Of a DNA stretch of 64,000 bases, positions 1 to 12,810 are shown piece after piece. A program made the translations under genes and the position numbers. The stretch's first letter is position 1, and every line of letters starts with the position of its first letter. The stretch comes from Pipra filicauda (taxonomy: Eukaryota > Chordata > Aves > Passeriformes > Pipridae), in contig NW_024104998.1 of the NCBI RefSeq assembly GCF_003945595.2, forward strand, positions 2,187,224 to 2,251,223. The letters run 5' to 3'. Under the pieces are notes generated by a model. The model had not been told where the DNA came from, searched no databases, and worked only from the letters and a program-made list of their open reading frames with translations.

Positions 1-3000
1 TAATAATGAGGAAAATGGATAGCTTGTACATGAACGGCTATAGTTAGAAGCATTAAGATTGATGAATTCTGTTGTTTACTTTATTCTGTCTGATTGCATA
101 GCTTTTTCTTATTCCCTCTTGGCACTGCAATCCATCCTTGCATCACGCTAAGCTATTTGCTCAATTTCTTGCACCACTGCATTGCACGAGTTAATTTTTC
201 ATTACAGAAAGGGGAAGATTTTCCTTTGAACATTATGATGCTACTGTTTAATCACTGAAAGCAATTATACAGCTCTTTTGCTTTGTTATTAGAAAGTACA
301 AATGGTACCACCATGTCAGTCTCCCTGGTATCATGTTTTCTCTATGTGATTCCACTATGTTTCCTCTTGCTATATCTCCACTGCACCTTCAACATCTTTC
401 CATTTGAAATAGCCCTGGACTTTTTGTTCTCTCCTGAAGTAATCACTTCACTTGTTCGTAACACTAATGAATTCCTTTCATTGCTCTTCTTTTTTTTTAT
501 CAGACAGTCATATTTTTTACATCCTCTTCTTTTTGAAATAATACAGTGTAAAGTGAATTTCTTATTCAAGGTGAGTTTGGAATGTCATCATACATAAAAT
601 AATATGTTATCTTTTCCTATTTATTCTCCATCTCATTCCTAATGCAGCCTAACAATTAACTTTTCTGACCACCACTGCACAATAAGTACACTTCTTAATT
701 GTGCTGTCCATAATGACCTGATTTTTTCTTAAAAGGTTAAAAGTAATTGAAAATCCAGATGAAAGTGCACAGAGTTAAGAAAGGATAAATGATCTGCATA
801 CAAGATGTGGTCATGTATTAAAATCAAACATGTTCTTAGACTTCTTTGCACAATAATGCTGCTCTTCTAGGTCATTCTAGAGTTTTCCACAATTTTTGCT
901 AATCCTCACTAACCTACACAATTTTCCATTTACTTTTGGTCACACCACTGTTTACCTCACCTGTATCTGCCAAAAGAAAATTACTACTGGGGATTATAAT
1001 AACATAATTTTGTCACAAATCCTACTCTCTGCCTAAAGTATCAGGAGCCCTTTTATGTGCAAGGCTGTTCGGCTGTATATTTATTAACTTTTCTTAAAAT
1101 ACAAAGTTCACAGGAAGATTTTTTTTAGGTAACTAAATGTCATATTTACATATTTTACTCTAAAGAATTCCCACAAATTATCTAATTGTCCCTTTGCTTG
1201 CAAACAGTCATTTTTACAGCAGATCCAAATGATGGCTAAATCAAACAACAAAGTTAAAATCAAATAACTGCTCACCAATGCATATATTCTGAGAGATCTG
1301 TGTTCAGAATGACAGAAGTCATATTATTACTTGATGATATTTAAACAGCACCTGGTTACTCGTGTAGCAGTCATCAATCCAGAAAGCTTTGAAAAATTGT
1401 GGTTTAATTATAATAATGTAGAGGAGGATACAAAAATGATGATGTTACGAAAAAGCCTGAAGAGGCTCAATGGTCCCTATGCCTGTCTAGTGGAGGGCAT
1501 ATTAGGGTTTTCCTCAAAGAGAAGAGTGGACTGATGAAGCCATGTGGGATGTCATCATCCAAGGTAAACAATCAAAGCTGAATCTCTTCAGAGATCTTCA
1601 GTAAAAGGTTACCAAAACATGACAAGAAGTGGCAAAAATAGAAATGCAAGTATACCTTAGTAAACATCTAAACTGGCTGTTAAATCAGGCAAAGAGCATA
1701 TACCTGTACTTATGTCTGTACTTAAATATGGGCAAGAAAAGTAGCAGACATTAAAAATATGTACAGAAGTGATGTCAATCACAAAATGGTTTATAAATTT
1801 TTTTAGTTGGAGCCCTTCAGGGCCCATAAATTCAGACAGGAAAATACTCTAATCATTTCTTATAAGCAAATGAAAAAATGTGTCAAGGATTATATATCAA
1901 AGAGGTTTCCCACTGGAACAATAGGCAACTTGGATATAGTTGACAAGATGGAAGAATTTTATATTATTGATGTAGAAATAATCTTTGGGGTACTCAAAAG
2001 AGATGCAATGAAGATTCATAAGACAACAGTCTAGAAAAAATAACCTGCATGTGTGTTCAGAAAAAATGATGAAGCAAATTTGCTTCGATGATTCAATCGA
2101 GCAGGAAAGAAGGACCAGAAAAAAAATTGAAACTCTGTAGATTTATGAAGTAAAGGCTGTTAAAAGTGTATCAAATCATGGTGCTGCCAGCCACAAAGAA
2201 ACCACTTCGAGGTTACTCTGAAAACCTTATACATGAACATCAAGAAAAATAAGCAGTTTTCACCCTAGCCACTTTTGAGTGGATCATATTTCATGCAATT
2301 TCATTGAAGAAAGTGAGGAATGAATAGCAATACACAGTCCCCCCAAGAAAGCAGATTTATTTTTTCCCCCCAGAAATCCACTGAAAGTGTAAATGAGCTA
2401 TATCTGTAGAACTCATATCTGTAGAAGTCTCCAGATTTTACAGAATCTTTAACAAGATAAAACTAGATTGTGATCCATTGAACAATGAGCGAGTCTGGTC
2501 AAATGTTACCAATGAAATTAAAAAAAGGTATGTCTTCTTACTCATATCTCCAGATCTGTCTCTCATGTGAACAACAGCTGACAGAAGTTGCTTTGGGAGA
2601 CCCATGGACACATGACTTCCCAGTATGTCAGTCAACAAAAAACTGATAACTGAATGAATTTTATAAGTAGCTAGTAGAAAATGAAAGTTACGTACGGATT
2701 ATATCAGTTTGAACCATACCGCATTATAGTAGAAACCTTAGGAATTTAAATCTATAGACAGCATGAATGACAACTACTGTAATAGCTCCAGTGAGTGAGG
2801 CAATGGCTCCTTTTGAAGAGTAATTACTGAATACAGAAACCAGCTATCATCAGCATTATACTACATGGTGTTACTAGCCTTTTACTAAGTGTATATTTGA
2901 GTGGATGGCAGCAATGGAGTAAACCTAAAGCCTAAAGGAAGATAAAAATCTTTTTCTGTGTATTTTACTACCACTTAAGCAGAATTGGTTGGGTAAGAGG

Positions 3001-4966
3001 AAGGAGAGAAATGTTCAGATCCTGAGATGGCTACAGCCATCTGAAGCTCTGCAGGTGAGGAAGTAAGCTTTCCCAGGAACCATTCTAGACATTTGCACAT
3101 TCCCAGGACGTGCAAGATTTCTTTGACAAAAATAGTCATTTGGAATCGGTTGGGGTTTTTTGGGGTTTTTTTGGCCTTCAAGTTGCAGATTAGAATTTTT
3201 GAGAGAACTGAAGGACAAAGGGAAAAGATCTAAGCCTGGATTGACTCCCCTGAAATTCTTCCAAAGCAGCAACATGAACAAATTAATGTGACTGGCTCAG
3301 CTCATTTAGAAATATAACAGTGTTTAGACCGGCTTTCTTAAAGCAGATGACGCAATTATGGAGCAAAAATATTAAAGTGTAGACTGCAAATTGAAAATTA
3401 GAAACTGTCGGGGTTACAGTTGTTTTCAAAATGCCTCCCTATGCAGAGTCAGTGGACAAAAAAGGTTAGAATCAATTTTTAAAGTATGATTTTAGATAAT
3501 CACAGAGAGAAAAATTAAGCTTATAATAAAACTCTAAGACAAGTATTCATAATTTTTGAGAACTTAAATTTATGTGAATGCAGTGACTAGGTACATAATT
3601 TCTCCATTAAAAAGAAAAAAAAAAGAAAAAAGAACAAGCAAGTGATTAATTAATGCTTTACTTATATTTCATTATTTGTGTTTGAAACATCAAATTTCTG
3701 AAATAAACTCTGGCTTTTAACTAAGATTTCTAATTCCATGTTCTAGCACCATGAAGGTTTTTCTTTGATGTGGTGGTATGGATTTTTGTGTAACATACCG
3801 ACAGCAAGAGTGTGGAAGTAACTGTTTGAGATCCCAAAGGCAGCAGAAATAGTATTGTGGAGCCTTGTATGGACTACATGGTAATGAAGAAAGGAAGCCC
3901 AGCCTGGTATCCCTTACTCCCCTGAAGTCAGTACCATTTTTTGGTACATGTCAGCAATTCCCAGCAGGGTAGAGAGGAGTGTTGCAGGTGTGGTCCTTAC
4001 CTTGGAATAGTAATGTTATGTAATAATTTTGGCAGACCATCAATTTTTCTTAGGAATTTCCGGTGAAAAGACCAATCTAAGTGGTTTATAAACTATTAAA
4101 GTCAGTTGAGCTGAAAACAGAAATTCATATGAATTACAATATTAGGGATTCTGAAATAAAAGTTTCATTAATTTCTTATTTCAGAAGTTATCAGCAAGCT
4201 CCTAAATCACTCTAACCTCTGTACAACAGAGTATATTTATATGCATGGATGTTTAGTCTCTACCTTCTGGCATCTATTGTTTCATAGCTTACTGCTTCTG
4301 GGGAAAAACCTTGCATTTTAGGTTTCTAAACAACTGGAAATTGTACAGTGATAATGTAATTTTTTATACTCTTCTATTTCTGTTTGCATTGCTTTTTACT
4401 ATGAAGCTAATATAATTAATTCAAAATAATTTTTCACCCTTCTAATAAGAATTTTCACATAGTCAATACAGAGAATTACTGAAGAAATTTGATTAATTAA
4501 AGTCACTACTTTGCACTACTAATACAATTATTAATAATTGCTCATGGAGCAGCATATGTAAGAATTAAGCTCAGAAAATGACAGAAAAAGAAATTGGTGC
4601 CTTTGAACCCAAGGCACAATGATGTCCCAACAGACCCTATGCTGGTATTTGGAGGAGGCAGCTCTGGAACCAGATAGCTAGAACAATAAAGATACACATA
4701 GCAGGGAGACCCTATTTTGTCAAAAGTTAACCAAATAGAGGCAGAAAAAGGATCAGCAAACATTGCCACTGCAAGTGCAGCTATTGGGCCTTGAGAAAAA
4801 TGCCAGAAGGAAAACCTGAGTATTAGAGCCAAACGTGGAAGTCTTGAACACATAAGTCACTCCTTGTTTTTACTTCCTCTTATTTTCTGGACAACAGTAG
4901 TATGCAGTCACTGCTATAAACTTGTTTACAGAGAAACACCTGATTTTTTTCATTTATTTCTTCCCA

Positions 4967-4993
4967 TAAAAAAACCCAAACCAAACCTAACCC
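4967..4993. repeat. A/C-rich (AAACC)-type run, third related copy
   Basis: Aaaaaaacccaaaccaaacc followed by taaccc, similar to but not identical with the runs at 23.76 and 52.89 kb. Confidence 0.8.
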
Positions 4994-6099
4994 AGCCTTT
5001 ATAAAACCAGAAAACTTTTAACTTTTAAAACATTTTATTTTTTAAGTTTTTTAAAAGTAGCAAAGTCTACTGTTCAGGAGATGGCATTGGAGATGACACC
5101 CTTACAGGGAAGATATGGCCTTTGGAAGATTTAATATATAAAAGTTATAATTTCATATCATGGGATGACTTGTTAAAATTTCTGGGTTTGTTAGTACTAC
5201 AGTGGGTGTTCTTTTTTTGTATGTTATTGTCTCACGAGTTATACTATATTGAAAGGAGAAAATTAGACAGGGAGAGTCCACTCCTGTAGATCTCAGCTCA
5301 CATTTGTTGCAACAGAAGAATTAATTTGCTTAAAAGCAACTGTAGTACATAGTTCTCTATTCTAGCCAATGTTTCAACTTCACAAAATCATTACTAAAAA
5401 AGCATTATGGTGGTATCAAAGAAAAACAACAAACGATCATGTCTTTGCAAAATGAATCCCAACATGCTGCAGTTTGTTTCACTCCACAAAAACACGTTTC
5501 AAGCTCTCTGTGATTTTTCCCCCTAATTTGGCAGAACTCACCACTCCATTTCCTTGCATTAGGTTGACTTAGCTTTGTTTAGTAGTTTGCAACAGTGTTT
5601 GCAATAGTCTCATTCCAGATGTGGAATGCCTCACTTATCTGTATTGATGCCTCAGACTTTTTTGATTTTTTGATTTTTTAATTTTTATAGATTTTAGAAG
5701 TAGTTATGTAGTGGATGTAGATTTTAATGTATCAGCATTTCCAGTAGAAGTAACTACAGCAGCACATAACTCAGGTATCATTTCCACACTGAAGTCACCA
5801 TCATCCTCTGACAAGACGCTGACTTCTCTACCAGCATAATTAACATGCAATCTTTTACTGTCTCATCGTATTATATCCCTTATCAGTATTTCCAGTAAAA
5901 GTAATGGCAGTAGCTTAATGGTTACACATGCCAAACCCTGTCCCATATCAATCCCTCAAAATTCTGTTAGCTGTTCAGTCTTCTTTTCAAGGTGGAATTG
6001 CAGAAAAACACCTTAAGGCCTGTTCCAGAAGATGTAAATGTAGGCAAAGTGACCTTCAAGCCCGGAACTTTGGAGGGCCTCCAAGGACTCAGCGTGCTG

Positions 6100-6370
6100 C
6101 AAGGAAGATGAAGATGATGAAAGAGGGTTCCCAAACTTCCCCAGACCCAATTCCTAAAGGGGTGTGCCGGGGAGCAGAACAGGGCAGAACCGGGGGGTGG
6201 ACGAAGGAGGATTGGATGGACATCATTATAAAATCATAGAACCTGTGTCCAGGGCACGCTTGGTATATATTCCTGGGGCCTGGAGGCTCATTAAAGCTTC
6301 TGCTCTTCTTATCTTATCTCTATACTAAATTGACCTGGTGTCTTTTTTCTCCTCTGTCTTTTAGGCAACA
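6100..6370 (+). mobile_element. Probable solo LTR of an endogenous retrovirus (boundaries uncertain)
   Basis: A GC-richer island in AT-rich intron shows the order of parts of an avian ERV LTR: a G-rich U3-like stretch (ggggtgtgccggggagcaga), a TATA-like tggtatatattcc, a polyadenylation signal cattaaagc about 30 bases later, and a pyrimidine-rich U5-like end (cctggtgtcttttttctcct). No gag, pol or env sequence adjoins it. I could not fix TG...CA ends or a target-site duplication. The element may start as far left as about 5999. Confidence 0.45.
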
Positions 6371-8112
6371 GTATCTTAATCATTGCAAAATATTTTCTAA
6401 TATTTGTAAATCTAATTTTGTTTAAGATTGGGGATAATTTTGCTTTTATTCTATACATTCACTTTTTACTACCACCTTTTGTTGAGGTAAACTCTTATAT
6501 ATAGGAAGATTCATATTCCACCTTTTGTTATCCTCAACTTGTATTACGTTGTCATATTTTCCAGACTTCTTGTTTTGTTATTCTTTTCTTGACTTAGCTC
6601 AGACTTGTCTTTTGTGCTAGTAATTAGATTACAGGTCAATTGAGATGAGTAAAGGTAAATAACTGCTGGTATCCTGCAAATAATATTCCTGTAATACAGC
6701 TCTGAGTCTTTGCTTCCTCAGTAGTATTACCTTACTGTATCATTCTATTTGTAGTCCATCCTTTACCCCAAAATCCTTTTGTGCCCAGTCAGTATTTTCT
6801 CCATTAATTGACTATGAATACCTTATTTAACAAATCAAGAGGTGAGAAAAGCCCAGCAGAGACAAATGTGTCAGCCAGGACACATAAACCAGTAATAGCA
6901 GGTATGTCCGATGTCTCAAAAGTCTCCTTGGCTTTTAACATGAAGTCTACATCAGATATGCGTCTTTTTAAGTAAATCCCCAAATGATCCTGAATTACTT
7001 TTGGATGAGCAATATAAAATGTGCTCTGAAAGAAAGTGAATGTACATGTACCTGTATATACACTTTAGCAGAGAAAAATAACGAGATGCTGGAAAAAGAA
7101 AAGGCACTCAGTGGCAGCTACAGCATACACAAGTTGCCATTTCCCCCACACTTGCAAAGCTCTTCTATGCGAATAGAATTGAAGGTTTTATCAGAGTAAA
7201 AGTGAATTTAAATTGCAGTAGCCAGCTAGAATTGGCGTACACGTAAACGAGAACCTAAGAAATGGAAAGATTTCCCACTACCTCTCTCTAGGTCAGAGTT
7301 TATTCCTCCTCCTTTTTTATCTTAGTTTTCAAATGAATATTGCAGTGCATTTGGAAGTGGGATTTTTCAGCGGTCTCTTTCTCTTGCAATATAAATCACA
7401 TTTCTTCTTTTGTACCTATACAACAGACAGGTAGGATTAGCCCTGAGAAAGTAAAGCAATGCACACTTATTCAGAAACCTCACAAAATGAGAACAGCTTA
7501 GAGGATCACAGGTCCAAGATAATAGGAGAGGATGAAGACGCCTTAGATAAGGTTGTCACGCTGTGATGTGGATTTTCCTGGTTAGAAATACCTATGCAAA
7601 AGCAATTCTGCACGCTAACACATACCCTAACACTCTGAAGGGGTGTAGGCAGCACACATACTCTGTAGATTGATCCGCGCATATTTAATTCACATGACTG
7701 GCATCTCTTGTATCTGTCTGACAGGCAGCCAGGAAGAATTAAAGAGTGAACTGTTTGGCCTTGGCAAGGGGAGCACATGTTCCCAATCACACTGGAACAG
7801 TGTCCTTGTCTTATTACCCCTTTCTTTCACCTGTGTTACTTCATTCATATCTGAATGAACAGAATCCAGTTCCTCTACTGACATGGTATAAAACCAGAGG
7901 AGTTGAAATTTTGGCTTTGTGGAAGGGAGCACAGGACTATCTGTAGGAAAGAACAAGGAAGACATGGGAATGGTTTGTAACTGGAACACAATGAAGAAAA
8001 GTATATTGGTTTAAAAAGGTTAAAAAAAAGTCTTGAGCTTCCTGCTTTATTAATTCAGACCATCAGGGCTTGGTAAAGTATGTGAGAGTATGTGTTTTGT
8101 AAAGTACACTTC

Positions 8113-8175
8113 ACAGTGGATCAGACCAAAGGTTCCTCCTTGCCAGTCCCTACTAAGGGTTTGATACACAGCAGG
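8113..8175 (-). mobile_element. Weak ancient CR1-type LINE 3' remnant
   Basis: The + strand cagtggatcagaccaaaggt followed by tcctccttgccagtccc resembles the reverse complement of the old CR1 3' hallmark (gatcagaccaaaggtccatctagcc type). The match is short and diverged. Confidence 0.35.
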
Positions 8176-11100
8176 TTGGCAAGGTTAACATGGAAAACAT
8201 ACTAATTTGCCACTGAAAAACAAATATTTCTTCTTATGTATGTTTTTATGGTAGCCAATAGCTTACAATTCCAATAAAATCCTGATTTTGTTTGGTTAAA
8301 GATGTATTATGGGATATTATATAAATAATCCATATACACATTTCAAATAGATTGTTATTGACCCTATAGTGTTATAACATTACCTGGTGCTGTGAGCTAT
8401 ATTGCATATGTGAAAGAAAACTGGCACCACAAGTGTTAATGTATGCACAGACATGCACCATCCACTGTGTTTCTGCAATGGCAAAGTCGAAGAGATACCT
8501 TCTCTCTATAAAGAAAAAGATAATTGCATATTATCTTTCTATTATAAATGGGCAGTTTTCATAGGCAGTCACATAGGAAATAGTTCCAGTAAGAGGTTAA
8601 CTGGCTTGCTTTGCCCTCTGTCCCTGTTACAAATGGACCCTCCAGGAAGTTTCCAGAGCTGAGATTATCATGGTCTGTGAACAAGGGATAGTTGCTTTTT
8701 ACTGCCTCTGTGGTTGCTGTATTTATTAAAAATAAAAACTGTGAGAAGGCAATCAGAATTTAAATCCAACATTTCCTTTTTTTAAAGAAGTTATTCCATT
8801 TTCTTGTCTTTAGGAATCAAATCTTCATTCATGGCATACTAATTATGATGTTCCAACTGTTTTATTGTTTTACCCATGGCAAAGGAGGCAAAATATCTTG
8901 TACAGACAACCTTTAACAATTCAAATTTTTGTCTAGTTTATTAGAATGACTTTACTCCTCCATCCTTTCCCCTGGCGTCCATCTCTAAATTTTTAGAAGC
9001 ATGTGACAGACGGGTGCTTGTACCACTTCTTTTCTCACATCATCAAGAGCACCCCAGAGATACACGGTCAGGGCAGTCTCACCAGTGCAACCATAGGACC
9101 AGCCTTGTGTCTTTAATCCTCCAGCCTCACCAAGTCAGACAAGCACCCTGAAGCAGGGCGACTGTGGTGGCAGGGTAGAATATACCCCAATGTGCTGTCC
9201 AGATATTTCATGGACCTGAGCACCTCCCACACCATACATATCCTGACCAAATTCACACTGTCTGCTGTACCTCCTGTGGGATCACCCAGTCTGCAAATCA
9301 TATGCAGCCTATTAAATAGCTGGCCATAGAGTTACATTTTTCTCCTTCCCTGACTCCTTGCAGTCTGTTCGTGATGCAATGCCTGAGTTTACCTTAGCTG
9401 CTTTTAATTAGGCTGGCAAGTTAGAAACTGATCAGAATATTAGATATTTAGAAAACTTGATTTAGGAAGTGCTCCAACAAAAAAGTATTCTGGTCTCTTC
9501 CTACGAAGTTGCACCTCAAAAAGCTGCTATATAAGAGCATTCATTCATGGTTTCCAGCTGTTTCCAAGGTTCAGAAGGACAAGGAACTAAATAGGGTATT
9601 ATATTGTTTGGCTTCCTACTTCTCTGTCAATACAGCTCTGTTATATTGTTCTTTTGCAAAACTCATCTGTGAGGATAACATATACAACTCATGTAGGAGT
9701 ATTCTTTTTGGGACAAAAGCTATCACAACTGTATGCAGTTTCTCTTTTCTGACATCCAGACATAAACCCTCATGCAAAATTTGGGTCTTTTAAGACAGTC
9801 TGGGAGGAAAGGCAGGGGCTGTGTATGTGTGCATATGTGTTTACTGTGTATGTGCTTGTGGCTGTATTTTTCTTAATCAAGTGTCCTTTCCATTTATAAA
9901 GAGTGAAGATTGGATTTGGTTTCTTTCCTCCGGAGGAGGAAGGTGGCATAGAGCCACTTTCTAGCCTGCCCTTCGTTTTCCTGTATTATCCCACAGGTTG
10001 GCTCTGGCAACCGTGTTTCTCACCCAGAGGCACTGTCCTTCACAGCTCTTCTGTCAGCCCTCAGCCCTCAGCCCAACACCATCCAGTGACCTCCTCTTCC
10101 CTCTCAATATGCGTTTGATTGCCATACCCCTTCCCATGGATTTTTTTTTTCTTTTCAGTCCGGCTTCTCTCATCATTCAACATACACCTCATAACTTTCC
10201 CAGCCATTGTTTTTCTTTCACTTTTTCAGACATTTTCTCTCTCTTGCTGGATTCCTTTCTCAGCCCTACTCAGGACTCTCATTTGTGTATGTCATCCTTC
10301 TGTCATTCATATGGGCTACAACTGCCTTCCCAATATGGCCACCATAACAAATGGTACTAATCGAATTAGGTTACTGCCTGCAAGCAAATTAAGGTATTTC
10401 AAGACAGAGCTCCTCTTCCTCTTCTTTGTCCAACATTTAATTTGCGCATCTGTTACTCCTTGAAATGAGTATTCTGCTTATGCTATGCTGCCTTCCTCTA
10501 CTACCCTAAATTCTGCTACCATTTCATAATAGCTCAGTAATGTAATACAAATTATTTTTTTTAATTTTCTAGGCTACTTATTGGTCAATGCAATGGTTTC
10601 TCGCGATGTCAATCTGCATTACTGTAAGCACCTCCCAACACAAAATCATTACTTCTCAACCAAACCCAAAGACCTGATGTGTAAAAATCATTCTGGTGTT
10701 AGGGATGGCTGTACTTCAGCTGTAATCTCTCATAATAAACAGCTATGAGGCTGAGTTACTGCCACAGTTTGCCTTTGACTATAAATCAGTCTCAACAGAT
10801 GTTCATTCCTTCATATTCTATTAAACATCTGAGATTATGTTTGAAATATATTGGAATAATCAGCACTTGAGACATATTCATTTATACCAACAGGATCTGG
10901 CGATGATAATATCCTTGTAATTACACCACTATGAGCATTCTCAGCAAAGACATAATTTTTTTCTATCACAATCCTTTAAAATATTTATAGCTGTTGATTT
11001 ACCACTGTATCAGAGTACTTCCTTTCCCTTTAGCCTATCTAATACACTTTCCTACAGAATGTTAAGAATCTGGCATTTGAGATTCCTTGGTTAATAAAAA

Positions 11101-12654
11101 ACAGTTTATGGCTAGCAGTTGACTTGATATAATATGTTGTAAACAAAGCAGCAGTTTTTTTCCATCTGACTTACAGAATTTTTGGAGCTATGTGACAGCT
11201 TCTAAGGCACAGACATGAAGACAGAAATTAATTACCATTTTACTACAAAAGACTATGGGCAACCTTCTGCCCTCTTACTCCAAGACGCTATTTTCAGGGG
11301 ATTGTGATTGGATAGAGTCCTTCTGCTGGACCTCTACATAGAAATAAATTTTACTCTGGCTGAACTATCTTGAAGGAAATATTTTTACTTGGAATATTAA
11401 TGAACACCTTCTGCTGAATTACTTGTTCACCCCAAATTCCATCTCCTTGGTATATAAGCAGCATGTATTTGAAGGCAGTAGCCCATGTAGGAACAGCTGT
11501 GGTAGTTAGTGAAGGCTTTCCTCAATCCAACAGCTGAAAAGGCACTTTTATCTGACTTCTTTAAAAGCTTCAATTTCACTAGAGGTGCATCAGAGGACTG
11601 AGGGCTTAGATTTGGTGAGACTGATGAAATGACAAAGTGTGAGAAAGAGTATTTGTAATGCAGCACATGGAACATTGGTTTTTACGTGAAATCCTGGTTC
11701 ATGTCTCGTCAAAACTGTATGTGTGCACCTGTTTGTTTTAAAAACTGGAATTTTTTTATGATACAAATTATTTAATCAAAAACATGCATTACATAATTAG
11801 TTTGACATTCTCATCTTTGTTACTCCACAATTTGCATTTAAAAATAAGGTGAACTGTAAGAAATTTAATAAGTAAAGTCTTTGTGGGTTTCACTGAGTTC
11901 ACACCTTGACTTCTGATCAAAGAGAAAAATGGCCCTCCCCTGTACTATTGTACAGTAATATAGCTCAACATTTTTCCTTTCTCTCACTATGGAACTTGCC
12001 TCTCTTTTCTATCCATCTACTCATTTTCATTTATTCAGTACCTCTGAAGTTTTCTGTTCTGTATCATATGTAATCAACATTAATTAACAGATCCAAAATA
12101 TACTGTGCAGGGCCTAGAGAGAAAGTGATGACATCAACACTAAGAAACCTGTCTAAAAACCAGAGCAAAATTGAACCAATGCGGCGCATGCTAAATTAAT
12201 GGAACTTTGGCACCATGATAGATATCAGCTAGTGATTTGGCAATAAGAACTATCATCCCTTGTGTTTTTTTCCCAGTCATCAAGGAGGTTTTGGTAAAAA
12301 CAATCATCATTATGTGTTTTAACTATGTGGAAGCACAAATAAAATTCTTACCAGCAAACTTTGCATATAACACAAAACCCTTGCAATATAACTGATGAGG
12401 AGGACAGGTTTAGCTCTGCAGAAGAGCATGAATCACATGCTAGACTGTGCCCACGTTATGGATGATAATGTATGACACATTTACCAGTGGCATTTATATT
12501 TCAGAAAACAGTGACTTGAAAGCAAATTTGAGCTGAACATGAGCTCAAAATGTGATAGAGAACTAAGAACAGAGTGAAGTCTTATATCTAAAAGGAGAGA
12601 ACTACTGAACAGAAGAGATGGTACTACCACATGACGATTTATTAGTGAAAATCT

Positions 12655-12810
12655 TTATTCAGTTCACCCAACTGCACTAAAATGACAGGAAGAGTCCAGA
12701 AAAGAATGATGAAGAGTATTAGCAACCTGGAAAATCTTCCTAATTCTGCAAGTAAAGAAGTTAAAACTATTTAAGTTTTGGCAGCTTAAACAAATAGTCA
12801 TACATTAAGC
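12655..12810 (+). mobile_element. Weak ancient CR1-type LINE remnant
   Basis: The segment ggaagagtccagaaaagaat, then gatgaagagtattagcaacc and further on aagttttggcagcttaaaca, follows the order of the CR1 ORF2 C-terminal coding region (kinase-like RRATRMI...LGLFSL part) but with heavy divergence. I give it low weight. Confidence 0.35.

Noticed and set aside
283..597. 104-codon + strand frame near the left edge, rich in Phe and Leu
   Set aside because: Its composition follows T-rich DNA, it has no known motif, and a similar-length frame runs on the opposite strand.
9998..10463. Two overlapping 114-120-codon + strand frames
   Set aside because: They are C/T-rich DNA read in two frames at once. 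Ser/Pro/Phe-rich composition and no homology suggest chance.
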